Notes under the pieces: model-generated
Databases searched by the model: none
Told to the model about the DNA's origin: nothing
Seen by the model: only the letters and a program-made list of their open reading frames with translations
Part shown: one piece after another, positions 18,124-28,477 of the stretch
Layout: the number at the start of each line of letters is the position of its first letter
Numbering within the stretch: the stretch's first letter is position 1
Translations under genes and position numbers: made by a program
Source: Novosphingobium sp. BW1
Lineage (GTDB): Bacteria; Pseudomonadota; Alphaproteobacteria; Sphingomonadales; Sphingomonadaceae
Direction of reading: 5' to 3'
Length of the DNA stretch: 64,000 nucleotides
Assembly: GCF_008107685.1 (NCBI RefSeq)
Contig: NZ_VIRF01000074.1
Span: 25,088 to 89,087 of the forward strand

Positions 18124-20381
18124 AACGCAGGCATGTGGCCCGGATCGCCACCTTCGTTGCCACCGCGCGGACCGCGGTCGCGACCCCCATCACGGCCACC
18201 GCGGCGCGGACCACGGCGATCACCGCCACGGCCACCGCCGTCACGGTCGCCGCGCGGCGCCTTGGGCGGACGGGTGTCTTCCAGTTCCTCACCGGTTTCC
18301 TGGTCGACGACGCGCATCGAGAGGCGGACCTTGCCACGGTTGTCGATCTCGAGAACCTTGACCTTGACCTCCTGGCCTTCCTTGACGACGTCGGTCGGCT
18401 TTTCGACGCGCTCGTTCTTCATTTCGGAGACGTGGACGAGGCCGTCCTTGCCACCCATGAAGTTCACGAAAGCACCGAAGTCGACGATGTTGACGACCTT
18501 GCCGTTGTAGATCTTGCCGACTTCGGCTTCCTCGACAATCCCCTGGATCCAGGCCTTGGCGGCCTCGATCTGGTTGATGTCCGAGGAGGAGATCTTGATC
18601 ACGCCTTCATCGTCGATATCGACCTTGGCGCCGGTCTCGGCGACGATCTCGCGGATGACCTTGCCGCCGGTGCCGATGACGTCACGGATCTTCGACTTGT
18701 CGATCTGGATCGTCTCGATGCGCGGCGCGTGGGCCGAAAGCTCGGTGCGGGCCGAACCCAGAGCCTTGGTCATTTCACCCAGGATGTGCGCGCGGCCGGC
18801 CTTGGCCTGCTCAAGCGCCTTGCCCATGATTTCCTTGGTGATGCCGGCGATCTTGATGTCCATCTGCATCGTGGTGATGCCGTTCTCGGTGCCTGCGACC
18901 TTGAAGTCCATGTCGCCGAGGTGATCCTCGTCGCCCAGGATGTCCGAGAGAACCGCGAAGTCATCGCCTTCGAGGATCAGGCCCATGGCGATGCCCGAAA
19001 CCGGACGTGCCAGCGGAACGCCCGCGTCCATCATCGAGAGGCAGCCGCCGCAGATCGTCGCCATCGAGGACGAGCCGTTCGACTCGGTGATGTCCGAGAG
19101 GATGCGGATGGTGTAGGGGAAGTCTTCCTTGGCGGGCAGCACCGGGTGCAGCGCGCGCCAAGCCAGCTTGCCGTGGCCGATTTCGCGGCGGCCAGGCGCA
19201 CCGAAGCGGCCCACTTCACCGACCGAGTAGGGCGGGAAGTTGTAGTGCAGCATGAACGAGGAGTACGACAGGCCTTCGAGGCCGTCGATCATCTGCTCGG
19301 CGTCCTTGGTGCCCAGCGTGGTGGTGCAGATCGCCTGCGTTTCACCGCGGGTGAACAGCGCCGAACCGTGAGTGCGCGGCAGGAAGCCGACCATCGATTC
19401 GATCGGGCGGACCTGGTCGAGCTTGCGCCCGTCGATACGGGTGCCGTCCTTGAGGATGGCGCCGCGAACGATTTCCGCTTCGAGCTTCTTCATGGTCTTG
19501 ATGGCGACCATCTGGGTCTGCGCCGATTCCTCGCCGAAAGCTTCCTTGGCCTTGGCGCGCGCCTCGTTGAGGGCCTTGGAACGGGCCGACTTGTCGGTCA
19601 GCTTGTAGGCCGCGGCAACGTCCTTGCCGACAGCCTTCTTCAGCTTCGCCTTGATGTCGGCCGTGTTGTCCGACAGGTCGATTTCCCAAGGCTCCTTGGC
19701 GGCCTGCTCGGCAAGGTCGATGACCAGGTCGACGACCTTCTTGCACTCGTCATGCGCGAACATGACAGCGCCCAGCATCTCATCCTCGGTCAGCTCCTTG
19801 GCTTCCGATTCGACCATCATCACCGCGTTGCCGGTGGCGGCGACGACGAGGTCGAGACGGCCGTTTTCAAGGGCGGCGGTCTGCTTGGGGTTGAGCGTGT
19901 ACTCGCCATCCTCGAAGCCGACGCGGCACGCGCCGATCGGGCCCATGAAGGGCACGCCCGAGATGGTGAGGGCAGCCGAAGCCGCGATCATCGCAACGAT
20001 GTCGGCCTCGGTTTCGCCGTCATAGCTCAGGACCTGGCAGATGACGTTGATTTCGTTGTAGAAACCTTCGGGGAACAGCGGGCGCACCGGACGGTCGATC
20101 AAGCGGCTGGTAAGCGTTTCCTTTTCGGTCGCGCCGCGCTCACGCTTGAAGAAGCCGCCGGGGATACGGCCCGCCGACGAGAACTTCTCCTGGTAGTGCA
20201 CGGTCAGCGGGAAGAAGTCCTGGCCTTCCTTCACCGACTTGGCGGCGGTTACCGCGCAGAGCACCACGGTTTCGCCATAGGTGGCGAGAACGGCACCGTC
20301 CGCCTGGCGGGCGATGCGGCCGGTTTCGAGAGTGAGGGTCTTGCCGCCCCACTCCATCGATACGGTCTTGACGTCGAACAT
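18108..20381 (-). CDS. pnp: Polyribonucleotide nucleotidyltransferase (PNPase)
   Basis: 757 residues. Two RNase PH-like domains are present; the first begins [20 protein letters not shown] with the [20 protein letters not shown] signature, the second contains [16 protein letters not shown] and [21 protein letters not shown] domain ([13 protein letters not shown]) and an S1 domain ([20 protein letters not shown]) follow. The C-terminal tail is Arg/Gly/Asp-rich ([18 protein letters not shown]), probably for RNA or RNase E contact. It degrades RNA 3'-to-5' with phosphate. It follows rpsO after 259 bases, the classic order. Confidence 0.97.
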   Translation of the reverse strand: MFDVKTVSMEWGGKTLTLETGRIARQADGAVLATYGETVVLCAVTAAKSVKEGQDFFPLTVHYQEKFSSAGRIPGGFFKRERGATEKETLTSRLIDRPVRPLFPEGFYNEINVICQVLSYDGETEADIVAMIAASAALTISGVPFMGPIGACRVGFEDGEYTLNPKQTAALENGRLDLVVAATGNAVMMVESEAKELTEDEMLGAVMFAHDECKKVVDLVIDLAEQAAKEPWEIDLSDNTADIKAKLKKAVGKDVAAAYKLTDKSARSKALNEARAKAKEAFGEESAQTQMVAIKTMKKLEAEIVRGAILKDGTRIDGRKLDQVRPIESMVGFLPRTHGSALFTRGETQAICTTTLGTKDAEQMIDGLEGLSYSSFMLHYNFPPYSVGEVGRFGAPGRREIGHGKLAWRALHPVLPAKEDFPYTIRILSDITESNGSSSMATICGGCLSMMDAGVPLARPVSGIAMGLILEGDDFAVLSDILGDEDHLGDMDFKVAGTENGITTMQMDIKIAGITKEIMGKALEQAKAGRAHILGEMTKALGSARTELSAHAPRIETIQIDKSKIRDVIGTGGKVIREIVAETGAKVDIDDEGVIKISSSDINQIEAAKAWIQGIVEEAEVGKIYNGKVVNIVDFGAFVNFMGGKDGLVHVSEMKNERVEKPTDVVKEGQEVKVKVLEIDNRGKVRLSMRVVDQETGEELEDTRPPKAPRGDRDGGGRGGDRRGPRRGGRDGGRDRGPRGGNEGGDPGHMPAFLKED

Positions 20382-20603
20382 AGAATATTCCTCAGCCCGC
20401 CGGCCCTATTGCCTGCGGGATTTACTGCCGGGGATGCCGTCCCGGTCCGGTACGGGGCCTGTCATGCCCCGAAGGCCCCTCGCCGGATTGCGAGGATACC
20501 TGTCTATTTCGGTGCCCGGGCCGGCCATGCGGCCCCGGCGGGGTCTTCCCTAGCACAACGAGGAACGCAGGTGGATAGGTCCCGTACGCATGCCGGAAAT
20601 ATG

Positions 20604-20630
20604 AAACGGCCCGCCAGAGGCGGGCCGAAA
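20604..20630 (-). terminator. Terminator-like hairpin after rpsO
   Basis: CGGCCCGCC, AGA loop, GGCGGGCCG; on the minus strand it is followed by TTTCATATTT. It lies just past the rpsO stop. In other bacteria rpsO-pnp readthrough across such a hairpin is common, followed by RNase processing. Confidence 0.75.
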
Positions 20631-20640
20631 CATTTGGCTG

Positions 20641-20910
20641 TTACTTACGCAGACCCAGCTTCTGGATCAGGTTGTTGTAACGCTGCACGTCCTTCTTCTT
20701 GAGGTAGGCCAGCAGCGAACGACGCTTGTTGACCATGGCGAGAAGACCGCGACGCGAGTGGTTGTCCTTGTGGTGCGCCTTGAAGTGCTCGGTCAGGTTG
20801 CGGATACGCTCGGTGAGGATCGCGACCTGAACTTCCGGAGAACCGGTGTCGCCCGAAACGCGGGCGTTGTCGGTGATGATTTCCGTCTTCTTTTCGGCAG
20901 TAACCGTCAT
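20641..20910 (-). CDS. rpsO: 30S ribosomal protein S15
   Basis: 89 residues from the ATG at 20910, the standard length; GGAG lies 8 bases before it. An ATG three codons earlier overlaps the truB stop and is too near the Shine-Dalgarno. Motifs: [35 protein letters not shown] and [13 protein letters not shown], all typical. S15 binds 16S rRNA helices 20-22 in platform assembly. It is five bases downstream of truB. Confidence 0.97.
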   Translation of the reverse strand: MTVTAEKKTEIITDNARVSGDTGSPEVQVAILTERIRNLTEHFKAHHKDNHSRRGLLAMVNKRRSLLAYLKKKDVQRYNNLIQKLGLRK

Positions 20911-20915
20911 GTCAT

Positions 20916-21833
20916 TCACTCCGCGACATCTGTGAGGTTGAACCCCCGGACCACGCGGACATCGCCGTGTGAAAGCTCCACCAGCGCGACCGGAAGCGAA
21001 TCCTGCCGTGCCCAGTAAAGCCCGTCATCCTGGGGCATCCCGGTCAGAACGCGGCCCTGTCGGACCGCCCTTGCCTGCTCCGGGTCGAGGTCGATGGCCG
21101 GGATGTCGTCCAGCCCCGCCTCCAGCGGCAAGAGTATCTGTTCAAGAGGCGCGCCCTTACCGACTTGGTTCAATTTGTCCAGCGAAATCGCCCCCGAGAG
21201 GTCGAAGGGCCCGGCCTTGATCCGGCGCAGCATCGTCACCGTGCCGCAGCTTCCCAGCGCGTGCGCGATGTCGCGCGCCAGACTGCGGATGTAGGTTCCC
21301 TTGGAGACATTGGCCTGCAACGTCACCCCGTCCCGGGCATCGAAGCCATGGATCTCAAGGGCATGGATCGTGACCTCGCGGGACTTGAGAGTGACCTCCT
21401 CGCCCGCACGCGCCAGATCATAAGCCCGCTTGCCCTCGATTTTGAGCGCGGAATAGGCGGGCGGGACCTGGGTGATGGGGCCTGTGAACTGCGGGAGGAC
21501 CGCCGCCAGCTCCTCCGCACTGGGGAAGACGTCGCTCGTCGCAATCACCTTGCCCTCGGCATCGAGCGTGTCTGACTCTTCGCCAAAACGCAGCGTGAAG
21601 AGATAGGTCTTGTCGGCATCGAGCATCCGGCCCGTCAGCTTGGTCGCCTCGCCCAAAGCGATGGGAAGAACCCCGGAGGCCAGTGGATCGAGCGTGCCGC
21701 CATGGCCCACCTTGACCCCGCCCTTGAGTTTTACGTTGAAGCCCGCTTCGCGCAGGTTGCGCTTGACCGCGGCGACGGCCTGCGTGGAGCCCAGCTCCAC
21801 CGGCTTGTCGAGAATAATCCAGCCATGGGGCAT
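20916..21833 (-). CDS. truB: tRNA pseudouridine-55 synthase
   Basis: 305 residues from the ATG at 21833, preceded by GAGG at a good distance; the 21 upstream codons do not belong to the family. It begins [17 protein letters not shown] and has the catalytic aspartate in [39 protein letters not shown] is the RNA-binding part, and [12 protein letters not shown] a later motif. It makes Psi55 in the T arm of tRNAs. Leads the truB-rpsO-pnp group. Confidence 0.95.
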   Translation of the reverse strand: MPHGWIILDKPVELGSTQAVAAVKRNLREAGFNVKLKGGVKVGHGGTLDPLASGVLPIALGEATKLTGRMLDADKTYLFTLRFGEESDTLDAEGKVIATSDVFPSAEELAAVLPQFTGPITQVPPAYSALKIEGKRAYDLARAGEEVTLKSREVTIHALEIHGFDARDGVTLQANVSKGTYIRSLARDIAHALGSCGTVTMLRRIKAGPFDLSGAISLDKLNQVGKGAPLEQILLPLEAGLDDIPAIDLDPEQARAVRQGRVLTGMPQDDGLYWARQDSLPVALVELSHGDVRVVRGFNLTDVAE

Positions 21834-21975
21834 CAGCGCACCTCGGAATAGGAAAGTCGGGCGTTCATCGTCATGGCGCCCCAAGAGGTAATGCACGCGA
21901 GCTTGTCAACACGGGCGGGCCTTGCGGTCAGGCCCGCTCCTCAAGGGACATGCGCGCCCAGACCACGACCTGCCG

Positions 21976-22839
21976 TCAGACCGCGGGCAGGAGGCCCAGG
22001 CTCACTGCGATAAGGATCGCACCGCCCGCAACGATCCGATACCATACGAAGGGCATGAAACTGCGGGTCGAAATGAGCCGCAGGAAGCCCACGATCACGA
22101 AGTAGCCGATGACGAAGGCGACCAGCGTGGCCGCCGCGGTCTGGGCAAAGTCGAACGGCCCGAAGTCACCCCAATGCCGGATCAGCTCGTAGAAGCCGGA
22201 CGCCAGCACGGCGGGGATGGCCAAGAGAAACGAATAGCGCGCGGCCGCCTCTCGCGTGAAGCCCAGAAACAGGCCGACACTGATCGTCCCCCCCGAACGC
22301 GAGACTCCCGGAATAAGCGCCATCGCCTGAGCAAAGCCGAGCAAAATACCGCTGCGCAAGCCAAGGTCATCAAGGTCCCGGCCCCGGCGGCCGATGCGAT
22401 CGGCGACGCCAAGGACGATGCCGAACACGATGAGCATCGAGGCCGTGATGTAGAGATTGCGCAAGGTCCCCTCAATCGCGTCCTTGAAAGCGAGGCCCAG
22501 GATGGCGATCGGCAGGGTTCCCAGAATCACCAGCCAGGCCATGCGGACATCTTGCGCTTCTGCTGCACGCTTGCCGGTGGGCGAACGCAGCCAGGCGAAC
22601 GCGATGCGCCAGATATCCTTACGAAAATAGAGCAGCACGGCCGCTTCGGTGCCGATCTGGGTGATCGCGGAAAAAGCCGCGCCCGGATCCTCGCCTGAGG
22701 GCAGAAGCGCCCCGACGATGCGCAAATGCGCGCTGGAGGAAATGGGCAGGAACTCGGTCAGTCCTTGGACGATGCCAAGCACGATCACTTCGAGCCAGGA
22801 CAGGAATTCAGGGGAAATAGCTCTTCTCCAGACGGGCAT
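21976..22839 (-). CDS. uppP: Undecaprenyl-diphosphatase
   Basis: 287 residues, integral membrane, from the ATG at 22839; an earlier ATG (22938) adds a basic unrelated stretch. The two UppP signatures are LGIVQGLTEFLPISSSAHL and IPGVSRSGGTISVGLFLGF. About eight hydrophobic segments. It regenerates undecaprenyl phosphate for peptidoglycan synthesis and confers some bacitracin tolerance. The gene stands alone: truB's start is 143 bases away downstream and bpt's stop 300 upstream. Confidence 0.95.
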   Translation of the reverse strand: MPVWRRAISPEFLSWLEVIVLGIVQGLTEFLPISSSAHLRIVGALLPSGEDPGAAFSAITQIGTEAAVLLYFRKDIWRIAFAWLRSPTGKRAAEAQDVRMAWLVILGTLPIAILGLAFKDAIEGTLRNLYITASMLIVFGIVLGVADRIGRRGRDLDDLGLRSGILLGFAQAMALIPGVSRSGGTISVGLFLGFTREAAARYSFLLAIPAVLASGFYELIRHWGDFGPFDFAQTAAATLVAFVIGYFVIVGFLRLISTRSFMPFVWYRIVAGGAILIAVSLGLLPAV

Positions 22840-23140
22840 GCGCGGTGGGACGTTCACACGAAGGATGCGCAGACGAGGGCCTTGATAGCGTCCATTTTTA
22901 ATTTTGTAAGGAGGGCAAAGCACCCTGTCCGCTGCCAAAGATCACCACAAGGCGCTCGAACGCGGCCAGAGTGCCGAAACCCGAACACGGGGTGGCGAAC
23001 ACAGGCGCGGCACGCACGGGCGTGAACCAGCGCATCTGAATTCATGCGAATCGGGGAATGTGCCGCGCAGAACGCGAGGGTGATGATCCCCGGATCATTC
23101 CCCGTGCGCCCCGACCCTGCCCTTCCGGCGCGGCTCAGGA
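22840..23140. other. Intergenic region between uppP and bpt
   Basis: 301 bases without a gene. It has an AT-rich spot (22895-22910, TTTTTAATTTTG) that could serve the uppP promoter. A small inverted repeat ATGATCC-CC-GGATCAT lies at 23083-23098, 43 bases past the bpt stop and without a T run. Confidence 0.5.
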
Positions 23141-23980
23141 TCAATCGCGCGCGATCGCGGTCATCCCGTCCTTGCCCGTGGTCGTACCCGGGCTGGCATC
23201 TTCGCGGTGTCTGGCGACGGCCTCGGAGATGAGGCGGTCCTGCTCTTCGGGGGCCATGCGCTCCCACCCGGCGCGGCCCAGCTTTTCCAGCGGGCGGTAG
23301 CGGACCTTGTACTGCATGCGCGCCGAACCCTCGACCCAGTAGCCCAGGTACACGAAGCCCAGCCCCATCTCGGTCGAGCGTCGGATGTGGTCGAGAATAA
23401 TGTAGTTACCGAGGCCCTTGCGCGCGCTGGCCGGGTCATAAAAGCTGTAGATCATCGAGAGCCCGTCGCACTGCCGGTCGGTCAGGCAGGCCCCGATAAG
23501 GCGGCCCGGCGTCACCCCGTCCTCGGACGGTTCGCGGTATTCAACGACGTAGCTGGTGACGGGCGTATGCTCAACCATGTCGGCGTAGTCGATCTCGTCC
23601 ATCGCGGTCATCCCGCCTTCGGGATGGCGTTCGGCAAGATAGGCCTGAAGCAGCTCAAACTGCTCGCTGGTGGACCAGGGGCGGCAGACGGTGACGACCA
23701 GATCGTCATTCGCCCTGAGCGCGCGCTTCTGCGAAGAGGAGGCGGCAAACTCGCTGGCGACCACGCGCACCGAAATGCAGGCGCTGCAGTCGATGCAGGA
23801 GGGGCGGTAGGCGACGGTCTGGCTGCGGCGAAAGCCAATACGGCTGAGCGCATCGTTCAGGGAATCCGCATGTGGCCCCTTGAGCTCTGTGAACACCTTG
23901 CGCTCGCTCCGGCCCGGCAGATAGGGGCACGGCGCGGGGCTGGTCACGAAGAAGCGCGGAAATCGAACCGGTGCCGTCAC
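23141..23980 (-). CDS. bpt: Aspartate/glutamate leucyltransferase (Bpt/ATE family)
   Basis: 279 residues. The N-terminus [20 protein letters not shown] and the cysteine motif [16 protein letters not shown] are the ATE N-terminal signature. The transferase core has [12 protein letters not shown] and [20 protein letters not shown]. It transfers Leu from Leu-tRNA to N-terminal Asp or Glu and marks proteins for ClpS/ClpAP (bacterial N-degron pathway). Alphaproteobacteria usually carry this type. The gene lies downstream of a threonine ammonia-lyase gene on the same strand after 264 bases. Confidence 0.93.
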   Translation of the reverse strand: MTAPVRFPRFFVTSPAPCPYLPGRSERKVFTELKGPHADSLNDALSRIGFRRSQTVAYRPSCIDCSACISVRVVASEFAASSSQKRALRANDDLVVTVCRPWSTSEQFELLQAYLAERHPEGGMTAMDEIDYADMVEHTPVTSYVVEYREPSEDGVTPGRLIGACLTDRQCDGLSMIYSFYDPASARKGLGNYIILDHIRRSTEMGLGFVYLGYWVEGSARMQYKVRYRPLEKLGRAGWERMAPEEQDRLISEAVARHREDASPGTTTGKDGMTAIARD

Positions 23981-24244
23981 GGGGGCGCTGCGTCCTCTTG
24001 TTTCTTACCTGCGTGGTCGATCAAGGCACCACGAAGGCTCCTTGTTCCGGCAAATATGCAGGAGCATATCCGCCGTTGAAAGCGTTTTAACCACAAAAGT
24101 GGCGCAAGCGCTTCCGGGATCGCGTGAAATTTACGCCATCCCGGAGCCTTGTCCCGGATCAGGCCGGGTTTCACCCCAAGTATTCACACCCAGGTCGCTG
24201 TGCGGAGCCGCACGGTCACCAGATCGCGGTCCCGGACCCGAGGT

Positions 24245-25498
24245 TCAGTCGGTCTCGACCCGGCGCACTTCGTAGCCCTCGCGGTGAAGTGCGGCGATCA
24301 GCGCGTCGAGCTGCGCCGAATCGCGCGCTTCGCACTCGATCTCGGTCACCAGCCCCTTGGCGGGCAGGTGCGTGAAGATGCGCTGGTGGAAGACCTCGAT
24401 TATGTTCACATTCTGCTCGTGAAACACCTTGGCCACCTTGAACAGCGCGCCCGCGCGATCCTGCAGGCCTATGCGCAGGCGTGCGAGGCGGCCCGAACGG
24501 GCGAGGTCGCGCAGCAGCACGTTGGCGAGCAGGCGCGTGTCGATGTTGCCGCCCGACAGCACGATGCCAACCTTGCGGCCCTTGAACAGGTCGCGGTTGT
24601 CCATCAGCGCGGCCAGACCGCAGGCGCCCGCGCCCTCGACCAGCGTCTTCTCGATCTGGAGAAGCAGCGCCAGCGCGCCCTCGATCTTGGGCTCGCTGAC
24701 CAGCAGGATGTCGTCGAGCAGGCCTTTCAGGGTGCGCGAGGTGAACGCGCCGGGCGAGAATACCGCGATGCCCTCGGCCAGCGTGTCTCCGCCGATCGGC
24801 AGGTTCATCCCTTTGAGGGCGTTGTACATCGAGGGGTAGAGCTGCGCCTCGACGCCGTAGATCTTCATCTCGGGCTTGAGCGCACGCGCAGCCGTCCCCA
24901 TCCCTGAACTTAGGCCACCCCCGCCGATCGGCACGACCAGTGTATCGAGATCGGGCACGTCCTCGAGCATTTCGAGCGCCACCGTGCCCTGCCCGGCCGC
25001 GACGTGCGGATCATCGAAGGGGTGGACGAAGGTGTAGCCGTGCTCGGCCTCCAGCTTGCGCGCGTGGGCATAGGCATCGTCGAAGCTCTCGCCCTCAAGG
25101 ACGACCTTGCCACCCACGCTCTCGGTCTGCATGACCTTCACGAGCGGAGTCGTGCGCGGCATGACGATGGTGACCGGGATGCCCAGGCGCGTGCCATGGT
25201 AGCTCAGCCCCTGCGCGTGGTTGCCCGCCGAGGCTGCGATCACGCCGCGGCTCTTGCGCTCCTCGCTCAGCTGCATGAGCGCGTTGAGCGCCCCGCGTTC
25301 CTTGTAAGATGCCGTAAACTGGTGATTTTCGAACTTGAGCCAAATATCGGCGCCGGTAATTTCGCTGAGCGTCTGGCTGCGCATCGTCGGCGTACGGACA
25401 ATATTGCCAGAAATACGCCCCGATGCCGCGCGGACATCATCGAGGGTCAGGACCGCGTCTGCGGCCGTTTCGGCAGGCTTCGATACAGGCTGTTCCAT
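24245..25498 (-). CDS. ilvA: Threonine ammonia-lyase with C-terminal ACT-like domain
   Basis: 417 residues from the ATG at 25498; the ORF's extra 35 upstream codons are not family-like. The PLP lysine lies in FENHQFTASYKERGALNAL, followed by SAGNHAQGLSYHG, the phosphate cup IGGGGLSSGMG, and VLSGGNID near the end of the catalytic part. A single ACT-like domain follows (LRIGLQDRAGALFKVAKVFH). It deaminates threonine to 2-oxobutyrate, feeding isoleucine synthesis or catabolism. The single ACT unit resembles the shorter alphaproteobacterial type and not the two-unit E. coli IlvA, so its feedback control cannot be told from sequence. Confidence 0.92.
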   Translation of the reverse strand: MEQPVSKPAETAADAVLTLDDVRAASGRISGNIVRTPTMRSQTLSEITGADIWLKFENHQFTASYKERGALNALMQLSEERKSRGVIAASAGNHAQGLSYHGTRLGIPVTIVMPRTTPLVKVMQTESVGGKVVLEGESFDDAYAHARKLEAEHGYTFVHPFDDPHVAAGQGTVALEMLEDVPDLDTLVVPIGGGGLSSGMGTAARALKPEMKIYGVEAQLYPSMYNALKGMNLPIGGDTLAEGIAVFSPGAFTSRTLKGLLDDILLVSEPKIEGALALLLQIEKTLVEGAGACGLAALMDNRDLFKGRKVGIVLSGGNIDTRLLANVLLRDLARSGRLARLRIGLQDRAGALFKVAKVFHEQNVNIIEVFHQRIFTHLPAKGLVTEIECEARDSAQLDALIAALHREGYEVRRVETD

Positions 25499-25623
25499 CC
25501 GGGGGCGCCTAAAGGAATTACCGGGGAATTGAAAGGCGGCAAAGGGCCGCCTATCCTCTCGACTGGGCGCAGCGCCGTCGCACGACGGTTTGCATTTGGC
25601 CAAAACACGTTAAGGACAAGGCC

Positions 25624-26592
25624 ATGACCGAACAGATAAGTGATGCACACGCCGAAGAGCCGCAGACCGGCGAGGAAACCGCGCCGGAGCGGCCTCAGGT
25701 GGAGCCGCGCAAGGTCTCCTTCATCGGCCTTGGCGTGATGGGCGGCGAAATCGCGCGGCACATTGCCGAGGCGGGCCACGAACTGACGATCTACAACCGC
25801 TCCCCCGACCGGCTGAAGCGCTGGCAAGAAGAGAACCCGGGCCTCGCCTCGCGCGTGGCGGCCAATCCCGCGCACGCCGCGCTTGACGCCGATGTCGTCA
25901 TCACGTGCGTGGGCAACGATGATGATCTTGCCGACGTGGTGCTTGGTCCCAACGGGGCCTTTCGCACGATGCGCAAGGGCTCGACCTTCATCGACCACAC
26001 CACCGTCTCGGCGCGCATCGCCCGCCAGATCTCGGTCGAGGCCCGTGACCTCCAGATCCAGTGCGTCGACGCGCCGATGACCGGCTCGCAGATCGGCGCC
26101 GAGCAAGGCACGCTCACACTCATGTGCGGCGGGCGCGACGCGGCCATCGAGGCCGCCCGCCCCGTCATGGAGGCCTACTCCAGCCGCATCGTCCACGTCG
26201 GCAAGGCCGGTGCGGGGCAGACCGCGAAGATGGCCTGCCAGATCTGCATCGCAGGCAACATCGCGGCCCTCGCCGAGGCGGTTCGCTTCGCGCAGGCCTC
26301 CCACCTTGACATGGACAAGGTCTACGAAGCGATTTCGGGGGGTGCGGCGCAGTCCTGGCAGATGGACAACCGCTGGTCCTCGATGGACGCCGACGAATTC
26401 GACTTCGGCTTCGCCATCGACTGGATGCGCAAGGACCTGGGGCTCAGCCTCGAGGAAGGCCGGGGACTGGGTGTCTCGCTCCCCGTTGCGGGCCTCGTCG
26501 ACCAGTTCTTCGCCGAGATCCAGGCCATGGGCGGCGGACGTCTCGACACGAGCGCCATCGTCAAGCGGCTGCCGAGGAAAAGCCGTCCGTGA
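25624..26592 (+). CDS. NAD(P)-dependent beta-hydroxyacid dehydrogenase (3-hydroxyisobutyrate dehydrogenase family)
   Basis: 322 residues. An acidic ~28-residue head precedes the Rossmann domain VSFIGLGVMGGEIARHIAEA. The substrate motif is DAPMTGSQIGAEQGTLTLMC and the catalytic lysine is in AGAGQTAKMACQICIAGN. The C-terminal helical domain contains SGGAAQSWQMDNRW. Substrates in this family include 3-hydroxyisobutyrate, tartronate semialdehyde and succinic semialdehyde; which one applies is not visible. The stop overlaps the GTG of the exported amidohydrolase (GTGA). Confidence 0.88.
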   Translation: MTEQISDAHAEEPQTGEETAPERPQVEPRKVSFIGLGVMGGEIARHIAEAGHELTIYNRSPDRLKRWQEENPGLASRVAANPAHAALDADVVITCVGNDDDLADVVLGPNGAFRTMRKGSTFIDHTTVSARIARQISVEARDLQIQCVDAPMTGSQIGAEQGTLTLMCGGRDAAIEAARPVMEAYSSRIVHVGKAGAGQTAKMACQICIAGNIAALAEAVRFAQASHLDMDKVYEAISGGAAQSWQMDNRWSSMDADEFDFGFAIDWMRKDLGLSLEEGRGLGVSLPVAGLVDQFFAEIQAMGGGRLDTSAIVKRLPRKSRP

Positions 26593-28346
26593 CATTCGTT
26601 CGCCGTGCGGTTCTGACCGCGATGCTGGGAACGGCGCTGATTGCCGTGCCCGCCGAAGCCCGCAAGAAAAAGAAGGCCGAGGAGGTCGAAAAGCCCGTCC
26701 CCGGCACGCTCATCGACAACATCGAGGGACTCTCGCCCGACGGCAAGGGGGGGGTCGAGCACTTCGACGGCTTCCTGATCGCCCCTGACGGCCACGTTGC
26801 CGAGGTCTATCACGAGGGCGAAAAGCGCCCGAAGTACGCCGACTACCGGCTCGATGGCGAGGGGCAGGTGGTGGTCCCCGGCATGATCGACGCGCACACG
26901 CACGTCATGATGCTGGGCTTTTCCAAGCTGACGCTTGACCTGTCGCAGGCCCACTCGCTCGATGAGGCGCTCGCGCGCATCGCGGCCTGGACCGCGGCCC
27001 ATCCCGAGGCGCCCTGGATTCTGGGCACGGGCTGGAACGAGGTCGAGTGGGGATTGGACCGCCTGCCCACCGCAGCCGAACTCGATAGCGTTACCGGCGG
27101 CAAGCCCGCCTGGCTGAGCCGCGTCGATGCGCACGGTGGCTGGGCCAACACCGCCGCGCTTGAAGCGGCCGGGATCACTGCCAATACCAAGGACCCCAAG
27201 GGCGGGCGCATCGCGCGAACCGCTGGGGGCGCGCCCGAGGGCGTCCTTGTCGATGCGGCGGCCAAACTGGTCGAAGCCAAGCTCCCCGCCCCGCGCCCCG
27301 AGGACCGCGACGCCGCGCTCGCCGAAGCCCAGCTTGACTTCCTCAGGAACGGGGTCACCGCGGTTGCCGACATGGGCACCAGCATCGAGGACTGGCAGGC
27401 GTTCCGCCGTGCCGGCGATACCGGACGGCTGCGCGTGCGCATCGTCTCCTACGCTGATTCGATTGCCAACATGGAGCTCATCGGCGGGCCCGGCCCCTCG
27501 GCCTGGGTCTACGATGACCGCCTGCGCCTCAGCGGCGTAAAGCTCTTCCTCGACGGCGCGCTCGGCTCACGCGGGGCCTGGCTCAAGGAACCTTACACGG
27601 ACGCTCCCGAAACGCGCGGCCTGCCGCTCCTGTCGCAGACCCAGCTTTCCAACATGATGAGCCGCGCCGCACTCGACCACTTCCAGGTCGCGGTCCACGC
27701 CATCGGCGACAAGGCCAATTCGGTCGTGCTCGACGCGCTCGACGAGCTGTCGCACACCTACACCGGAGACCGGCGCTGGCGCATCGAACACGCGCAGATC
27801 CTTGACCCCGCCGACATCGCGCGCTTTGCCGAGCACGGTGCCATCGCTTCGATGCAGCCCCAGCACGAGGCGAGCGACCGCACCATGGCCGAAGCGCGGC
27901 TGGGCCCGGGGCGCCTGTCCGGCGCCTACGCCTGGAAATCGCTTACGAACGCCGGAGCCACGCTCGCCTTTGGCTCGGACACGCCGGTCGAACCCGCACG
28001 CCCCTTTACCGGCATGGCCGTTGCCGTGACCCGGCAGAGCGCGGACGGTCAGCCCTTCGGCGGCTGGCAACCGCAGGAGACGATCTCACGCGAAGCGGCC
28101 CTCGCGGCCTACACCACGGGCGCGGCCTACGCGATGTTTGCCGAGGATCGCCTAGGGCGCATCGCCAAGGGCTACCGCGCGGACTTCCTGTTCGTGGACA
28201 AGGACCCGATGACGGTCAGCCCCGAGGCCCTGCGCACGCTCACGGTCAAGGAGACCTGGATCGGCGGCCAGCAGGCGTGGGCCGCAGAAGCAAGCGCCAA
28301 GAGCGAGGAAGCGCTGCGGCCCGAGGAAGACGATGAAGAACGGTAA
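26589..28346 (+). CDS. Exported amidohydrolase (YtcJ-like)
   Basis: 585 residues from a GTG overlapping the previous stop. A signal peptide is visible (RRAVLTAMLGTALIAVPAEA), then a basic KKKK stretch. The metal-dependent hydrolase core has GMIDAHTHVMMLGFSK, ILGTGWNEVEW, KLFLDGALGSRGAW, HAIGDKANSVVLDAL, RIEHAQI and FGSDTPVEPARPF. These are the YtcJ/amidohydrolase-3 marks. It acts on an unknown amide in the periplasm. The C-terminus is acidic (EEALRPEEDDEER). Translational coupling with the dehydrogenase gene suggests a common catabolic route, but none is identifiable. Confidence 0.9.
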   Translation: MTFVRRAVLTAMLGTALIAVPAEARKKKKAEEVEKPVPGTLIDNIEGLSPDGKGGVEHFDGFLIAPDGHVAEVYHEGEKRPKYADYRLDGEGQVVVPGMIDAHTHVMMLGFSKLTLDLSQAHSLDEALARIAAWTAAHPEAPWILGTGWNEVEWGLDRLPTAAELDSVTGGKPAWLSRVDAHGGWANTAALEAAGITANTKDPKGGRIARTAGGAPEGVLVDAAAKLVEAKLPAPRPEDRDAALAEAQLDFLRNGVTAVADMGTSIEDWQAFRRAGDTGRLRVRIVSYADSIANMELIGGPGPSAWVYDDRLRLSGVKLFLDGALGSRGAWLKEPYTDAPETRGLPLLSQTQLSNMMSRAALDHFQVAVHAIGDKANSVVLDALDELSHTYTGDRRWRIEHAQILDPADIARFAEHGAIASMQPQHEASDRTMAEARLGPGRLSGAYAWKSLTNAGATLAFGSDTPVEPARPFTGMAVAVTRQSADGQPFGGWQPQETISREAALAAYTTGAAYAMFAEDRLGRIAKGYRADFLFVDKDPMTVSPEALRTLTVKETWIGGQQAWAAEASAKSEEALRPEEDDEER

Positions 28347-28354
28347 AGGGAAAT

Positions 28355-28468
28355 CCGAGGGCCATCGCCCTCAGTCTCCCCGAACTATCGACCTCAAGGC
28401 TCTCAGGCTGTCGTAGCCGAGAAGGGTGCGGTCGCCGATTTCGGGGTCAGGGGGCGAAGGCCCCTTGA
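28355..28468 (+). repeat. Dispersed ~114-bp hairpin-capped element, copy 3 (A end left)
   Basis: Left CGAGGGCCATCGCCCTCAG, then CTCCCCGAACTATCGACCTC; centre GGGTGCGGTCGCCGATTTCG; right AGGGGGCGAAGGCCCCTTG. It fills the convergent gap exactly: 8 bases after the amidohydrolase stop and 9 before the tatC stop, so it is the only candidate terminator for both. Confidence 0.85.
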
Positions 28469-28477
28469 ATCATTCTC